This document shows, piece after piece, positions 23,655-30,245 of a DNA stretch of 30,245 nucleotides; position 1 is the first letter of the stretch, and each line of letters opens with the position of its first letter. A program made the position numbers and the translations under genes. This stretch comes from SKVJ01 sp964578745 (GTDB taxonomy: Bacteria; Chloroflexota; Dehalococcoidia; GIF9; AB-539-J10), in the NCBI GenBank assembly GCA_964578745.1, contig CAZODZ010000009.1:1-30245 (forward strand), given 5' to 3'. The notes beneath the pieces were generated by a model. The model ran no database searches. It saw only the letters and a list, made by a program, of their open reading frames with translations, and was not told the origin of the DNA.

Positions 23655-23837
23655 ATGAACAGGAAGAGCAAGTTTGCCTGGTTATGGCTTGGCCTGCTTA
23701 TTGCGGCCGATCTGGTTGTGCCGTGGTGTGTGGTTGGGCAGAACGGCACGTTCTCAGGACCGTTTCTCTTCTGGATTGTCTGGGCCGCTGTAGCTGTCGT
23801 CAGCATGTTCCTGCTATTCGCGAGGTGGTCAAGTTGA
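23655..23837 (+). CDS. Small two-helix membrane protein, symporter partner
   Basis: Protein of 60 aa with two predicted membrane helices (about residues 8-26 and 36-55) joined by a short polar loop (GQNGTFSGP). Positively charged MNRKSK at the start suggests both ends are cytoplasmic. It resembles in size and place the small membrane proteins (DUF3311 type) encoded before sodium:solute symporters; membership in that family is not confirmed. Its TGA stop overlaps the TTG start of the symporter, so translation is coupled. Probably a subunit or assembly factor of that carrier. Confidence 0.75.
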   Translation: MNRKSKFAWLWLGLLIAADLVVPWCVVGQNGTFSGPFLFWIVWAAVAVVSMFLLFARWSS

Positions 23838-25336
23838 GCGGTGTTGCGTTGGCGTGGCTGGCTGTTGCTATCTACATCGTCCTCGGTTTCGCCATCGCGT
23901 TTGCGGCGCGCAGGCATGTCGGCGTCGGCATGAGCGAGTTCTTTCTCGCTGACCGCAAAGTAGGAGGGTTTGTCTCCGCACTCACGTACAGCGCAACGAC
24001 GTACAGCGCATTCATGCTTGTGGGGCTGGCGGGACTGAGTTATGCAAGTGGAGTTGGGGCACTCGGCTTCGAGATGACATATCTGTGCGGCCTGTTTCTC
24101 GCCGTGTTCTTTCTGCCGCGTTTCTGGTTTGTGGGGAAGCGCTATGGGTACATAACGCCGATGGACATGCTTGCGGACCGCTATCAGAGTAAGACAGTTG
24201 GCGTGGTTGCGGCTGTCCTTGCGCTTGTGTTCCTCGTTCCATACAGCGCAGCCCAATTGCTGGGCATAGGACTCCTCCTCAACGGGTTGAGTGGGGGAGG
24301 CATACCGGTGTTGGTGGGCATCCTGGTTGCGACAATCATAGCGATAGCATGGTCGCGCATCGCTGGGCTCAGGTCCATCGCGTGGACAGACGCCTTTCAG
24401 GCGTTGGTCATGTTCATCAGCGCCTTGATTCTGCTCGTTGTTGTTTTCAGGGAACTGGGTGGGGTTGGTGCATTTGTGTCGCGCTTCGAAAGCGAGCATG
24501 CGGACCTGCTTACAATACCGGCCGGTTCGGGCCTGTGGAACATCAACATGTTCATCGGGCTAGCCTTGCCATGGTTCTTCTTCTGCCTCTCTAATCCCCA
24601 AGTGAGCCAGAGATTCTTCATTCCTGAGTCGGTCAGAGCTATGAAGCAGATGCTCGGAGGCTTTCTCGTGTTCGGCTTCTTCTACACCCTGATCGCGGTA
24701 CTCTGGGGCTTTGCGGCCGTGCTGCTCGTGCCCGGGCTGTCTGATGCGGATACAGCTACGCCCACACTTCTCTCCCTGCCGTTCATCCCGACCGCGCTTG
24801 CTCTTATTGCCATGATTGGTATAGTGGCGGCCGCCGTGTCGACTATTGATTCGATCCTGCTGACCCTTTCCTCGGTGTGGGCGAGGGATGTGTACAGGGG
24901 TGTCATCAATCCGCGGGCGAATGAGACACAGGAATTGAAGGTTGGTCAGTGGGTCATACCGATCATGGCGCTGATTGCGCTGCTTTTCGCATGGCAGGCG
25001 TCAGCAAGGACAGGGCTAGATTTCATGATTGCTCCTCTCTCGGCCGCGGCCTCTGCAGGGTTGCTCATGGTCGTGCCGAGCATATTCGGGGCCTTCTTCT
25101 GGAAGCGCGCCACAGCTGCTGCCTCGATTGCGAGCATCATCTCCGGCGCCATACTGGTTCTTGTGCTCCAGGTTACCGGGCTGAGGCCGCTGGGATGGTG
25201 GCCCGGTGTATGGGGCCTTGCGCTGTGTGTTACGGTGTTCGTGGTAGTGAGCCTGATGACCCGCCCGCCCGCCGACAAGGCGGACGAGTTCATAGGCTAC
25301 GTTGCGGAGCAGCTGTCTTCTGACAAGTACGTATAG
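23834..25336 (+). CDS. Sodium:solute symporter (SSS family)
   Basis: Membrane carrier of 500 aa, hydrophobic throughout, of the LeuT-fold SSS family (PutP, PanF and relatives). Characteristic segments: SEFFLADRKVGGF near the N-terminus, SATTYSAFMLVGLAGLSYAS, RYGYITPMDMLADRY, GLRSIAWTDAFQALVMF, WFFFCLSNPQVSQRFF and AAAVSTIDSILLTLSSVWARD, the last containing the conserved Ser/Thr sodium-site region. The substrate cannot be deduced. TTG 23834 overlaps the stop of the small membrane protein (TTGA) with GAGGTGG upstream; GTG 23825 is an alternative. The frame is open further upstream, but only antiparallel to the small gene's hydrophobic coding. Confidence 0.9.
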   Translation: MSGVALAWLAVAIYIVLGFAIAFAARRHVGVGMSEFFLADRKVGGFVSALTYSATTYSAFMLVGLAGLSYASGVGALGFEMTYLCGLFLAVFFLPRFWFVGKRYGYITPMDMLADRYQSKTVGVVAAVLALVFLVPYSAAQLLGIGLLLNGLSGGGIPVLVGILVATIIAIAWSRIAGLRSIAWTDAFQALVMFISALILLVVVFRELGGVGAFVSRFESEHADLLTIPAGSGLWNINMFIGLALPWFFFCLSNPQVSQRFFIPESVRAMKQMLGGFLVFGFFYTLIAVLWGFAAVLLVPGLSDADTATPTLLSLPFIPTALALIAMIGIVAAAVSTIDSILLTLSSVWARDVYRGVINPRANETQELKVGQWVIPIMALIALLFAWQASARTGLDFMIAPLSAAASAGLLMVVPSIFGAFFWKRATAAASIASIISGAILVLVLQVTGLRPLGWWPGVWGLALCVTVFVVVSLMTRPPADKADEFIGYVAEQLSSDKYV

Positions 25337-25338
25337 AG

Positions 25339-25368
25339 CGCCAGCCGGTACTACTTCTGAGGCTGGCG
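25339..25368. terminator. Hairpin between symporter and yajC ends
   Basis: CGCCAGCC (25339-25346) pairs with GGCTGGCG (25361-25368) around a 14-nt loop. It spans the short gap between convergent genes and the last codons of yajC. A modest bidirectional terminator at best. Confidence 0.4.
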
Positions 25369-25629
25369 TGCGACGATGCTGACCTTGGCAACCCTGACGA
25401 GGGCGCCTGACTCGGTCTTGAGTACTACGCTTGCGTCGGCGATTTCCTCGACTACTCCGTAGATGCCCCCGCTCGTAATCACCTTCGAGCCCTTCTTAAG
25501 GCTCATGAGCATCTCTTCCTGTTCCTTTTGGCGCTTTCGCTGCGGGCGGATAGTGAAGAAATACATGGCACCGAACATCAGGATGAAAAAGAGTATCAGT
25601 GGCAGAAGACCGGTGAGTTCTTCGCTCAT
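25351..25629 (-). CDS. yajC: Preprotein translocase subunit YajC
   Basis: Protein of 92 aa with one N-terminal membrane helix (about 8-27, LLPLILFFILMFGAMYFF) followed by the diagnostic IRPQRKRQKE and a small soluble domain (LKKGSKVITSGGIYGVVEEI). Accessory partner of SecDF in protein export. ATG 25629 directly follows the miaB stop (0 nt gap), and AAGGAGG lies about 13 nt upstream within the miaB end. secD and secF are not in the window. Confidence 0.95.
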   Translation of the reverse strand: MSEELTGLLPLILFFILMFGAMYFFTIRPQRKRQKEQEEMLMSLKKGSKVITSGGIYGVVEEIADASVVLKTESGALVRVAKVSIVARQPQK

Positions 25630-26958
25630 TTAGGGTGTCCTCCTTATCGGAACATTCGTATTGTAGACGAGATGGCCCTGGAGTGCCCAGGGGCTGGACC
25701 GGTCGATAATGACGTCTACCATCTGTCCTGTCAGGTCTTCTTCAGCGCTGAAGAAGACTAGCTTATCCGTTCGCGAACGACCATACCACTTGCCCCTGCG
25801 TGTTCCCTCGACAAGTACCTGAAGGCATGCGCCCACCAGTTGCGAGTTTATGTCCCCCGCCACCTCCTTCTGGAGGCTCTCAATGCGGCGGAGCCGCTGG
25901 TGCTTGACGTCGGCGGGAACATTATCCTCAAACCGTCTGGCAGCGACTGTGCCCAGCCGGGGTGAGTAGGCCGCCACGTGCACCATGTCGAACCGGAGTT
26001 CTTCTAGTGTACGGTACGTGTTTTGGAATTGCTCGTCTGTCTCGCCGGGGAAACCAACGATTATGTCTGTGTTGAGAGATATTGAGGGGATAGATGCCCG
26101 TATGTATGCCACCAGCGCCTTGAAGTTCTCGACTGAATAGCCGCGTCCCATGGCTTGGAGTATTGCATTGTCGCCCGATTGTAGTGCTAGGTCGATGTGT
26201 TCACATACCTTGCCAAGTGTCGACATCGCATGTATCAACCGGGGACTCATGTCCTTGGGGTGGTTTGTGAGAAAACGGATGCGCCACAGGCCATCGATGT
26301 CCTGAAGCCTCTCGAGCACATTCGCGAGGTCGGGCCTGTCGGGGAGATCATGACCATACGAGTCGACATTTTGACCGAGCAGAATCACTTCCCTGGCTCC
26401 TTGTGACACTAGGCGCCGGACCTCATCCTCGATGTCTGTGGGTGGCCGGCTGACCTCGCGGCCACGAGTGTAGGGCACGATACAGTATGTGCAGAAGTTA
26501 TTGCACCCCTGTATGATCGGGACATACGCTGATACCCCGGGTTCGATCCCGATGGTCACGCTGGAAGGACACTCGCCATCAGAAGGCCGCCTTATCAACG
26601 CACGATCCTCGACCCTCTCACACCATTCAGCGAGACGAGCGTAATCGCCAGGGCCGAAGAAGAGATCGACATGCGGATGTTGACGGTGTAGCCCGTTGTG
26701 GTCGCGCGACGCAAAACAGCCGGTCACTGCTATCCGCATGCCCGGCCTGTCTCTCTTGATCCCCTGCAGCAGACCGAGTGTACCTAACACTCTGTCTTCC
26801 GCACTCTGTCGCACCACGCAGGTGTTGAGGATAACCAGGTCTGCCGTATCGAATGATTTTGCCGGCTCGTAGCCATACAAACGCAGGAGTCCTTCCACAC
26901 GATGTGACTCTGCCTTGTTCATCTGACAGCCGATAGTCCAGACGTAGTACTGACTCAT
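25630..26958 (-). CDS. miaB: tRNA-2-methylthio-N6-dimethylallyladenosine synthase MiaB
   Basis: Radical SAM methylthiotransferase of 442 aa that adds the ms2 group to i6A37 of tRNAs reading U-starting codons. N-terminal UPF0004 cluster Cys: C11 (TIGCQMN), C47 (NTCVVR), C81 (VTGCFA). Radical SAM Cys C152-x3-C156-x2-C159 (QGCNNFCTYC) is followed by IVPYTRGREVSRP, which favours MiaB over RimO or MtaB. LGQNVDSYG, LALQSGDN and IIVGFPGET are also present, with a C-terminal TRAM-like region. The ATG at 26958 begins the family's usual N-terminus; the open frame upstream to 27102 is antisense to radC. No strong ribosome site is seen. The start codon abuts an in-frame ATG of the divergent radC frame (CATATG). 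Confidence 0.95.
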   Translation of the reverse strand: MSQYYVWTIGCQMNKAESHRVEGLLRLYGYEPAKSFDTADLVILNTCVVRQSAEDRVLGTLGLLQGIKRDRPGMRIAVTGCFASRDHNGLHRQHPHVDLFFGPGDYARLAEWCERVEDRALIRRPSDGECPSSVTIGIEPGVSAYVPIIQGCNNFCTYCIVPYTRGREVSRPPTDIEDEVRRLVSQGAREVILLGQNVDSYGHDLPDRPDLANVLERLQDIDGLWRIRFLTNHPKDMSPRLIHAMSTLGKVCEHIDLALQSGDNAILQAMGRGYSVENFKALVAYIRASIPSISLNTDIIVGFPGETDEQFQNTYRTLEELRFDMVHVAAYSPRLGTVAARRFEDNVPADVKHQRLRRIESLQKEVAGDINSQLVGACLQVLVEGTRRGKWYGRSRTDKLVFFSAEEDLTGQMVDVIIDRSSPWALQGHLVYNTNVPIRRTP

Positions 26959-27006
26959 ATGCGGATATGTTTCCCCGAGGAGAGTCATATAGTAGAGTAT
27001 GCGTTG

Positions 27007-27756
27007 ATGCCAGACAAACGCAATAGACAGAGTGATCCCCATGAGGGCCATAGAGAGCGCCTGCGACAGAGGTTCCAGCGAAATGGACTCGCAGGCTTTC
27101 ACGACTACGAGGTAATCGAACTACTGCTCACCCTGGCACGCCCCCGAGGTGACACGAAACGCGCTGGCAAAGGCGCTGTCTGTACGTTTGGAAGCGTACG
27201 TGGTGTTCTTGATGCGTCTCCTGCTGATCTTAGCGCTGTTGCGGGAATGGGCGATGCGAGCGTGTTTGTCATCAAGTTCGCGCGGGCGCTCGCCGAGTAC
27301 TACTATGCTGAACGTATGCAACAGAACACGGTGTCTCTGGGGAATTCCCGTGAGGTTGTCGACTACCTGCGGGTCTCGATGGCGAGCCTTGACCGCGAGA
27401 CGTTTGTAGTCGTCTACGTGGATGCCCAGAACCGTCCGATGGCGGTCGATGAGCTGTTCGAAGGGACGCTCACTTCAAGTGTTGTCTATCCTAGGGAGGT
27501 CTTCAAGAAGGCCTTGGAGCACCGCGCGGCAGCAATTATCTTGGCACACAATCATCCTTCCGGTTGTATCGAACCCAGTCCTGAGGATCGCCGGATAACA
27601 AGCGACCTTGTAGTCGCCGCTGGCTACATGGATGTTGATGTGCTCGACCATATTATCATTGGTGCGAACGGGCACTTCAGCTTTGCGGATCATGGACTGA
27701 TTCGAGAATACCGCGAGCGTGCGCGTGATTTCCACGAGGGCCGTCGCGTTATCTAG
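27007..27756 (+). CDS. radC: RadC/JAB-domain protein
   Basis: Protein of 249 aa of the RadC (UPF0758) family. An N-terminal helix-hairpin-helix-like part (GHRERLRQRF, then YEVIELLLTLARPRGDTKR and AVAGMGDASV) is followed by the JAB1/MPN domain with the metal motif HNHPSGCIEPSPED. Despite its name, the family's molecular role is unsettled; it is common near mobile and repair genes but also in core chromosomes. ATG 27007 was chosen because the RHER-like conserved start begins soon after; an in-frame ATG at 26959 abuts miaB's ATG and would give 265 aa. TATAGT at 26988-26993 could be a -10 box for a very short leader, but no -35 box is evident. Confidence 0.92.
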   Translation: MPDKRNRQSDPHEGHRERLRQRFQRNGLAGFHDYEVIELLLTLARPRGDTKRAGKGAVCTFGSVRGVLDASPADLSAVAGMGDASVFVIKFARALAEYYYAERMQQNTVSLGNSREVVDYLRVSMASLDRETFVVVYVDAQNRPMAVDELFEGTLTSSVVYPREVFKKALEHRAAAIILAHNHPSGCIEPSPEDRRITSDLVVAAGYMDVDVLDHIIIGANGHFSFADHGLIREYRERARDFHEGRRVI

Positions 27757-28344
27757 CCTCTCTGTCGGCCCCTGTCGGAATAGATGCTCTTGCCACTCGT
27801 GCTCAGTGGTAAATGACCATGTCGGCATTGAGTCACTTCAGCTTCGCGGCTGCCACACCTGCCGTGTACATCATTCTGTTGTCGACGTTGTGATCAGGGG
27901 CCAGCTTGACGGCAGACCCGGGCGCGACGCCTAGGTCGATCGATAGATTGGTACACGCACATCGGGCCCGAGAAGTCGGTGTCTGTGTCCCGGTCGCGTC
28001 TGGCCCTCATCAGGCCTTCACACGTTGAGAAGCCGCAGGCGCCACAGTTGAACGGGCTCTCAGGCTTCTTGGGTTCGCCGGTCACGCCGAGCAGCACGAC
28101 GCAGGAGGACTTCCGCACGTTGCGGGCGTCCCGCTGAAATGAAGCTCGGGCAGTATCGGGGTGATCACCTACGCATTTGTCTATCGCCTGCGCAAGAGTT
28201 TCCTAGGTCTGCGCCGTCAACTATCGGTGCACGTATCGCATCAACGCCCCGCGCCTTTGGAGCGGTGCACGCTGCAGCAGCAATGAGCGCGGCCTCTGTC
28301 CGTATTGCATTGTGTTCAGCTTCATCTGAGCCGGTTCTTGACAT
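27753..28344 (-). pseudogene. Decayed DUF2148 ferredoxin-domain gene
   Basis: Read in three frames, the minus strand gives one DUF2148 protein of roughly 195 aa. Frame 1 from ATG 28344 reads AACTAPKARGVDAI to GADL. It then shifts at CCTAGG (28202-28207, one extra base) into ETLAQAIDK, FQRDARNVRKSS and FNCGACGFSTCEG with GPMCVYQSID. A second shift follows at a 4-bp tandem duplication (TCGATCGA, 27936-27943), giving DLGVAPGSAVKLA and NVDNRMMYTAGVAAAKLK. An in-frame TGA comes at 27833-27835, then LNADMVI. A fourth lesion (apparent deletion at 27810-27811) leads to PLSTSGKSIYSDRG and a TAG at 27753-27755. The Cys cluster (CGACGFSTC plus a later C) is intact. Four lesions in 600 bp, amid clean neighbours, argue for real decay rather than sequencing error. 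An AAGGA site lies before the old start. The original function of DUF2148 is unknown. Confidence 0.85.
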
Positions 28345-28453
28345 CCGTCTTGTCCTTCAGAGTTGTGAAGTGCCCGATACGTTGTAAGACGAGAGCAGTG
28401 GTAATTGCGCATGTGCTGTCTATCCCGAGATGCTGATGCTACAATGAGCCTCG
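28345..28453. promoter_or_regulatory. Short intergenic region with possible lipoprotein promoter
   Basis: TACAAT at 28440-28445 lies 8 nt before the plus-strand ATG 28454, suggesting another leaderless or nearly leaderless start; the -35 region (about 28417-28422) is poor. The rest is the upstream side of the DUF2148 remnant. Confidence 0.35.
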
Positions 28454-28906
28454 ATGATAGAGGTAATAGGCGCTTGTGTGAGAGCTTCAAGGGCGGTCAA
28501 TCGACGAGGCTCGCGACGCGTTATCGCCCTCGTCGCGACGGGACTTCTTCTCCCGGCGATGTGTCTCGTCGGGTGTGGGCCCGATGTGTACTCGGAGACG
28601 ATCAGCATATCTGCCGAGGCCGTTAACGAAAACGGTCTCTTTGCACGTGTCGAGTACCTGCAGGATGGCGAGGTAGCAAACTCCGTGTACCTGGTGGACG
28701 GTAATGGCGATGGGGTCATCGACGGAAAGTCGGGCCCTCTCGAGGAAGGTAACTGGCCTGCCGGCTGGGAGTGGTTTGATGATATGTACTCGGATGTTGT
28801 TGTGGGACAGACCACAATAGCCTTTGACGGCAACAAAGTCACAGTGACAGAAACCAAGACCTACGAGTTCATCGTCGGCGAGTACCAGTGCCGCGGCCTC
28901 GGCTGA
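28454..28906 (+). CDS. Putative lipoprotein
   Basis: Protein of 150 aa with no family recognised. An N-terminal signal sequence of type II is visible: basic RRGSRRV, hydrophobic ALVATGLLLPAM, then lipobox LVGC at about residues 38-41, after which the mature chain would begin at Cys41. The mature part is short, acidic and beta-prone, with a calcium-loop-like DGNGDGVIDG (about residues 82-91, dockerin or EF-hand-like). The ATG at 28454 makes the n-region unusually long; a later GTG at 28478 is possible but has no ribosome site. The stop is 23 nt before the HIT gene, so the two may be cotranscribed. Confidence 0.7.
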   Translation: MIEVIGACVRASRAVNRRGSRRVIALVATGLLLPAMCLVGCGPDVYSETISISAEAVNENGLFARVEYLQDGEVANSVYLVDGNGDGVIDGKSGPLEEGNWPAGWEWFDDMYSDVVVGQTTIAFDGNKVTVTETKTYEFIVGEYQCRGLG

Positions 28907-28929
28907 ATCGACCGCTGAAAGGAGGTGTT

Positions 28930-29277
28930 GTGACCGACGACTGCGTGTTCTGTCGGATAATCTCCGGCAACATCCCGTCAGACATGATCTATAAGGATGA
29001 GAAAGTCGTCGCTTTTCGTGATGTGCACCCTATCGCGCCGGTCCACATACTCATAGTGCCGCGCAGGCATATTGCAGGCGTAGGCGACCTAGCGCAAGAG
29101 GATGCTGGCCTAGTCGGGCACATGGTGTTGATCGCCAGGCGACTTGCGGAGCAGGAACAGATAGCGGAGAGCGGCTACCGGCTGGTCGTCAACTCCGGTG
29201 CCGATGGGGGCCAAGCGGTCATGCATCTGCATCTGCACCTCATCGGCGGAAGAAAGCTTGACGACAGCTTGGGCTAG
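28930..29277 (+). CDS. HIT-family hydrolase (HinT-like)
   Basis: Protein of 115 aa with the histidine-triad motif HLHLHLIGG (H99, H101, H103) plus CVFCRIISGNIPS (CxxC at 5-8) and VHILIVPRRHI, typical of HinT-type purine nucleoside phosphoramidases. GTG 28930 has AAAGGAGGTG 4 nt upstream; the frame is open further back into the lipoprotein end. Its TAG (29275-29277) shares the CTAG palindrome with the stop of convergent ispH. Confidence 0.94.
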   Translation: MTDDCVFCRIISGNIPSDMIYKDEKVVAFRDVHPIAPVHILIVPRRHIAGVGDLAQEDAGLVGHMVLIARRLAEQEQIAESGYRLVVNSGADGGQAVMHLHLHLIGGRKLDDSLG

Positions 29278-30122
29278 AGGGTACGTACCTTCCTCTCGAT
29301 GGCCTCGATGCTTGAGTCCGGTGTCGATGCACCGGCAGTCACTCCGGCCTTGAGCTTGTTTCTGAACCAGACGTCCTGCAGTTCATCTATGCTTTCAATG
29401 TGGTGAGTCTCCACTTTCGAGGAGCATGCTTCTGCAAGCCGTCGGGTGTTCGCGCTCTCTCTGCCTCCGACGACAAGCATGATGTCGACCCGGTTCGCGA
29501 GGTCCATGGCGGCTTCGAGTCGCCGCTGCGTTGCGTCACAGAGGGTATTGACGATGCGCAGCTCGTGCACCTGGCCTGTCAGCATCGTGCAGACTGACGC
29601 GGCGAATCTGGCAAAGGCATGCGCCGGTTGAGTTGTCTGCGCAATCACCGCTAGCTTCGAGGCGCCGCGCAGGCGACCGCTTGAGACAAGCGCAGCTCCA
29701 TCTGTCGAGGCCATTGCTGGCGAGCCGGCCCAGCCCAAGAGTCCCTTGACCTCAGTGTGCCCAGAGTCGCCAAAAATGACAATTGTAAAGCCCTCGTGTG
29801 CCAGTTGTGCGCTGGTGGTCTGTGCCCTTGTGACGATTGGACACGTGGTATCCACTAGGTTGAAGCCGCGCTGTTTCAGAGCAGCGATCGTCTCCGGTGG
29901 CACACCATGAGCCGATATCACAACGGTCGGCCCAGTCAGTTCATCAGGATTGGAAACAGTTACGACGCCGAGAGCTTCGAGTTCGCTCATGAGGAGCCTG
30001 TTGTGCGCAACCGGACCGAGTGTCTCTATTCTGCCGCATTCCGTCGCCGCCTTGCGCAGCATTGCTACAGCCCGGCGTACACCGAAGCAGAGTCCGAGTT
30101 CTCGCGCCCGTTCAATCCGCAT
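29274..30122 (-). CDS. ispH: 4-hydroxy-3-methylbut-2-enyl diphosphate reductase
   Basis: Iron-sulfur enzyme of 282 aa (LytB) that makes IPP and DMAPP from HMBPP, the last step of the MEP isoprenoid pathway. All cluster Cys are present: C12 (GLCFGV), C94 (DTTCPIV), C195 (NTLCDATQ). Substrate-site residues match the E. coli set: H40, H72 (SAHGV), H122 and E124 in GHTEVKG, TTQP, and SANTRRL. ATG 30122 overlaps the end of the upstream plsC-like gene by 11 nt, so the pair is probably coupled. Convergent with the HIT gene, sharing 4 nt at the stops. Confidence 0.96.
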   Translation of the reverse strand: MRIERARELGLCFGVRRAVAMLRKAATECGRIETLGPVAHNRLLMSELEALGVVTVSNPDELTGPTVVISAHGVPPETIAALKQRGFNLVDTTCPIVTRAQTTSAQLAHEGFTIVIFGDSGHTEVKGLLGWAGSPAMASTDGAALVSSGRLRGASKLAVIAQTTQPAHAFARFAASVCTMLTGQVHELRIVNTLCDATQRRLEAAMDLANRVDIMLVVGGRESANTRRLAEACSSKVETHHIESIDELQDVWFRNKLKAGVTAGASTPDSSIEAIERKVRTL

Positions 30123-30245
30123 ACGGTCCTCGTCTGTCTGGTGGCAGCAGGGCTGCGATCTGTCTCATAAGGTATTCGCTGCGTGCGGCGGCATCCGACC
30201 TAAAGTACCCCTCGGCTTGCGGCAGCATGATTGGCTTGCCCAGCA
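30112..30245 (-). CDS. C-terminal end of 1-acylglycerol-3-phosphate acyltransferase (PlsC-like), partial
   Basis: An open minus-strand frame enters from the right edge and ends at TGA 30114-30112. Its last 44 or so codons read GKPIMLPQAEGYFRSDA, then EYLMRQIAALLPPDRRGPYAD. The GKPI near the start and the IAxLLPxxxRGxY ending are typical of PlsC acyltransferase C-termini. The catalytic HxxxxD part would lie outside the window. It overlaps the ispH start by 11 nt. Confidence 0.65.
   Translation of the reverse strand, partial: LGKPIMLPQAEGYFRSDAAARSEYLMRQIAALLPPDRRGPYAD

Noticed and set aside
23684..23833. Upstream part of the long symporter frame
   Set aside because: It overlaps the small membrane protein in another frame and reads as Cys/Arg-rich shadow; the SSS N-terminus starts after TTG 23834.
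26959..27102. 48-residue extension of miaB upstream of 26958
   Set aside because: Antisense to the radC start; the MiaB N-terminus (YVWTIGCQMN) begins right after ATG 26958.
27936..27943. TCGATCGA as a GATC ligation-junction artefact
   Set aside because: The sequence is not GATCGATC, and the protein stays collinear on both sides, so a 4-bp tandem duplication explains it better.
27894..28118. 74-codon minus-strand ORF with a CGACGFSTC cluster as a free-standing small ferredoxin
   Set aside because: Both flanks continue the DUF2148 family in other frames, so it is the middle of a broken larger gene.
1..30245. CRISPR arrays, IS elements, phage genes, attachment sites
   Set aside because: No direct repeat array, transposase, integrase or phage protein was seen in any frame.

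Overview
The window looks like chromosomal DNA from an anaerobic bacterium, most likely Chloroflexota of the class Dehalococcoidia or a close relative. This is inferred from gene content: an alpha2-type glycyl-tRNA synthetase, an archaeal-type phosphoglycerate mutase (ApgM), a DUF2148 ferredoxin-domain gene remnant, a TPR gene joined to gyrA, and an ispH-plsC pair. These sit beside an ETF, acyl-CoA dehydrogenase and 4-hydroxybutyryl-CoA-dehydratase-like set typical of anaerobic acyl-CoA metabolism. No phage, IS element or CRISPR array was seen. GTG and TTG starts are frequent.

Positions 1-4700 hold a minus-strand four-gene operon: glycerate 2-kinase, SAF-domain small subunit, UxaA/SuyB-type large subunit, and a LarA-family nickel-pincer racemase or epimerase. 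A perfect palindrome overlaps its probable promoter and a 13-bp hairpin closes it. It looks like a catabolic route for a 2-hydroxy acid such as a sugar acid or sulfolactate. Positions 4570-8375 hold a plus-strand set: a CstA transporter, an 89-aa small protein, an ArsA/Get3-type ATPase and a membrane-anchored unknown. This is the best candidate here for an undescribed system: a CstA carrier with a dedicated ArsA-like ATPase, in the manner of ArsA with ArsB. Then comes glyS with a bidirectional hairpin terminator.

Positions 9900-14515 (minus) encode a 4-hydroxybutyryl-CoA-dehydratase/HpaB-family protein, an acyl-CoA dehydrogenase, EtfB and EtfA. Hairpins lie in both wide gaps. The first two enzymes lack residues their families normally need: the dehydratase-like protein has Tyr at the cluster His position and Cx4C in place of Cx3C, and the dehydrogenase has Gly at the catalytic Glu position. 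They may carry out different chemistry. A tRNA-Pro(CGG) gene follows, with its promoter inside the start of apgM.

Positions 14705-21256 (plus) form a housekeeping operon: apgM, aspartate kinase, TPR protein, gyrA and an alpha/beta hydrolase. A B12-binding radical SAM protein converges on it. From 23050 on there are dtd, a small two-helix membrane protein with a sodium:solute symporter, yajC-miaB (minus), radC, a decayed DUF2148 gene, a lipoprotein, a HIT protein, ispH and the end of plsC. Several genes here have consensus promoters only 0-12 nt before the start codon, which suggests leaderless or nearly leaderless mRNAs.
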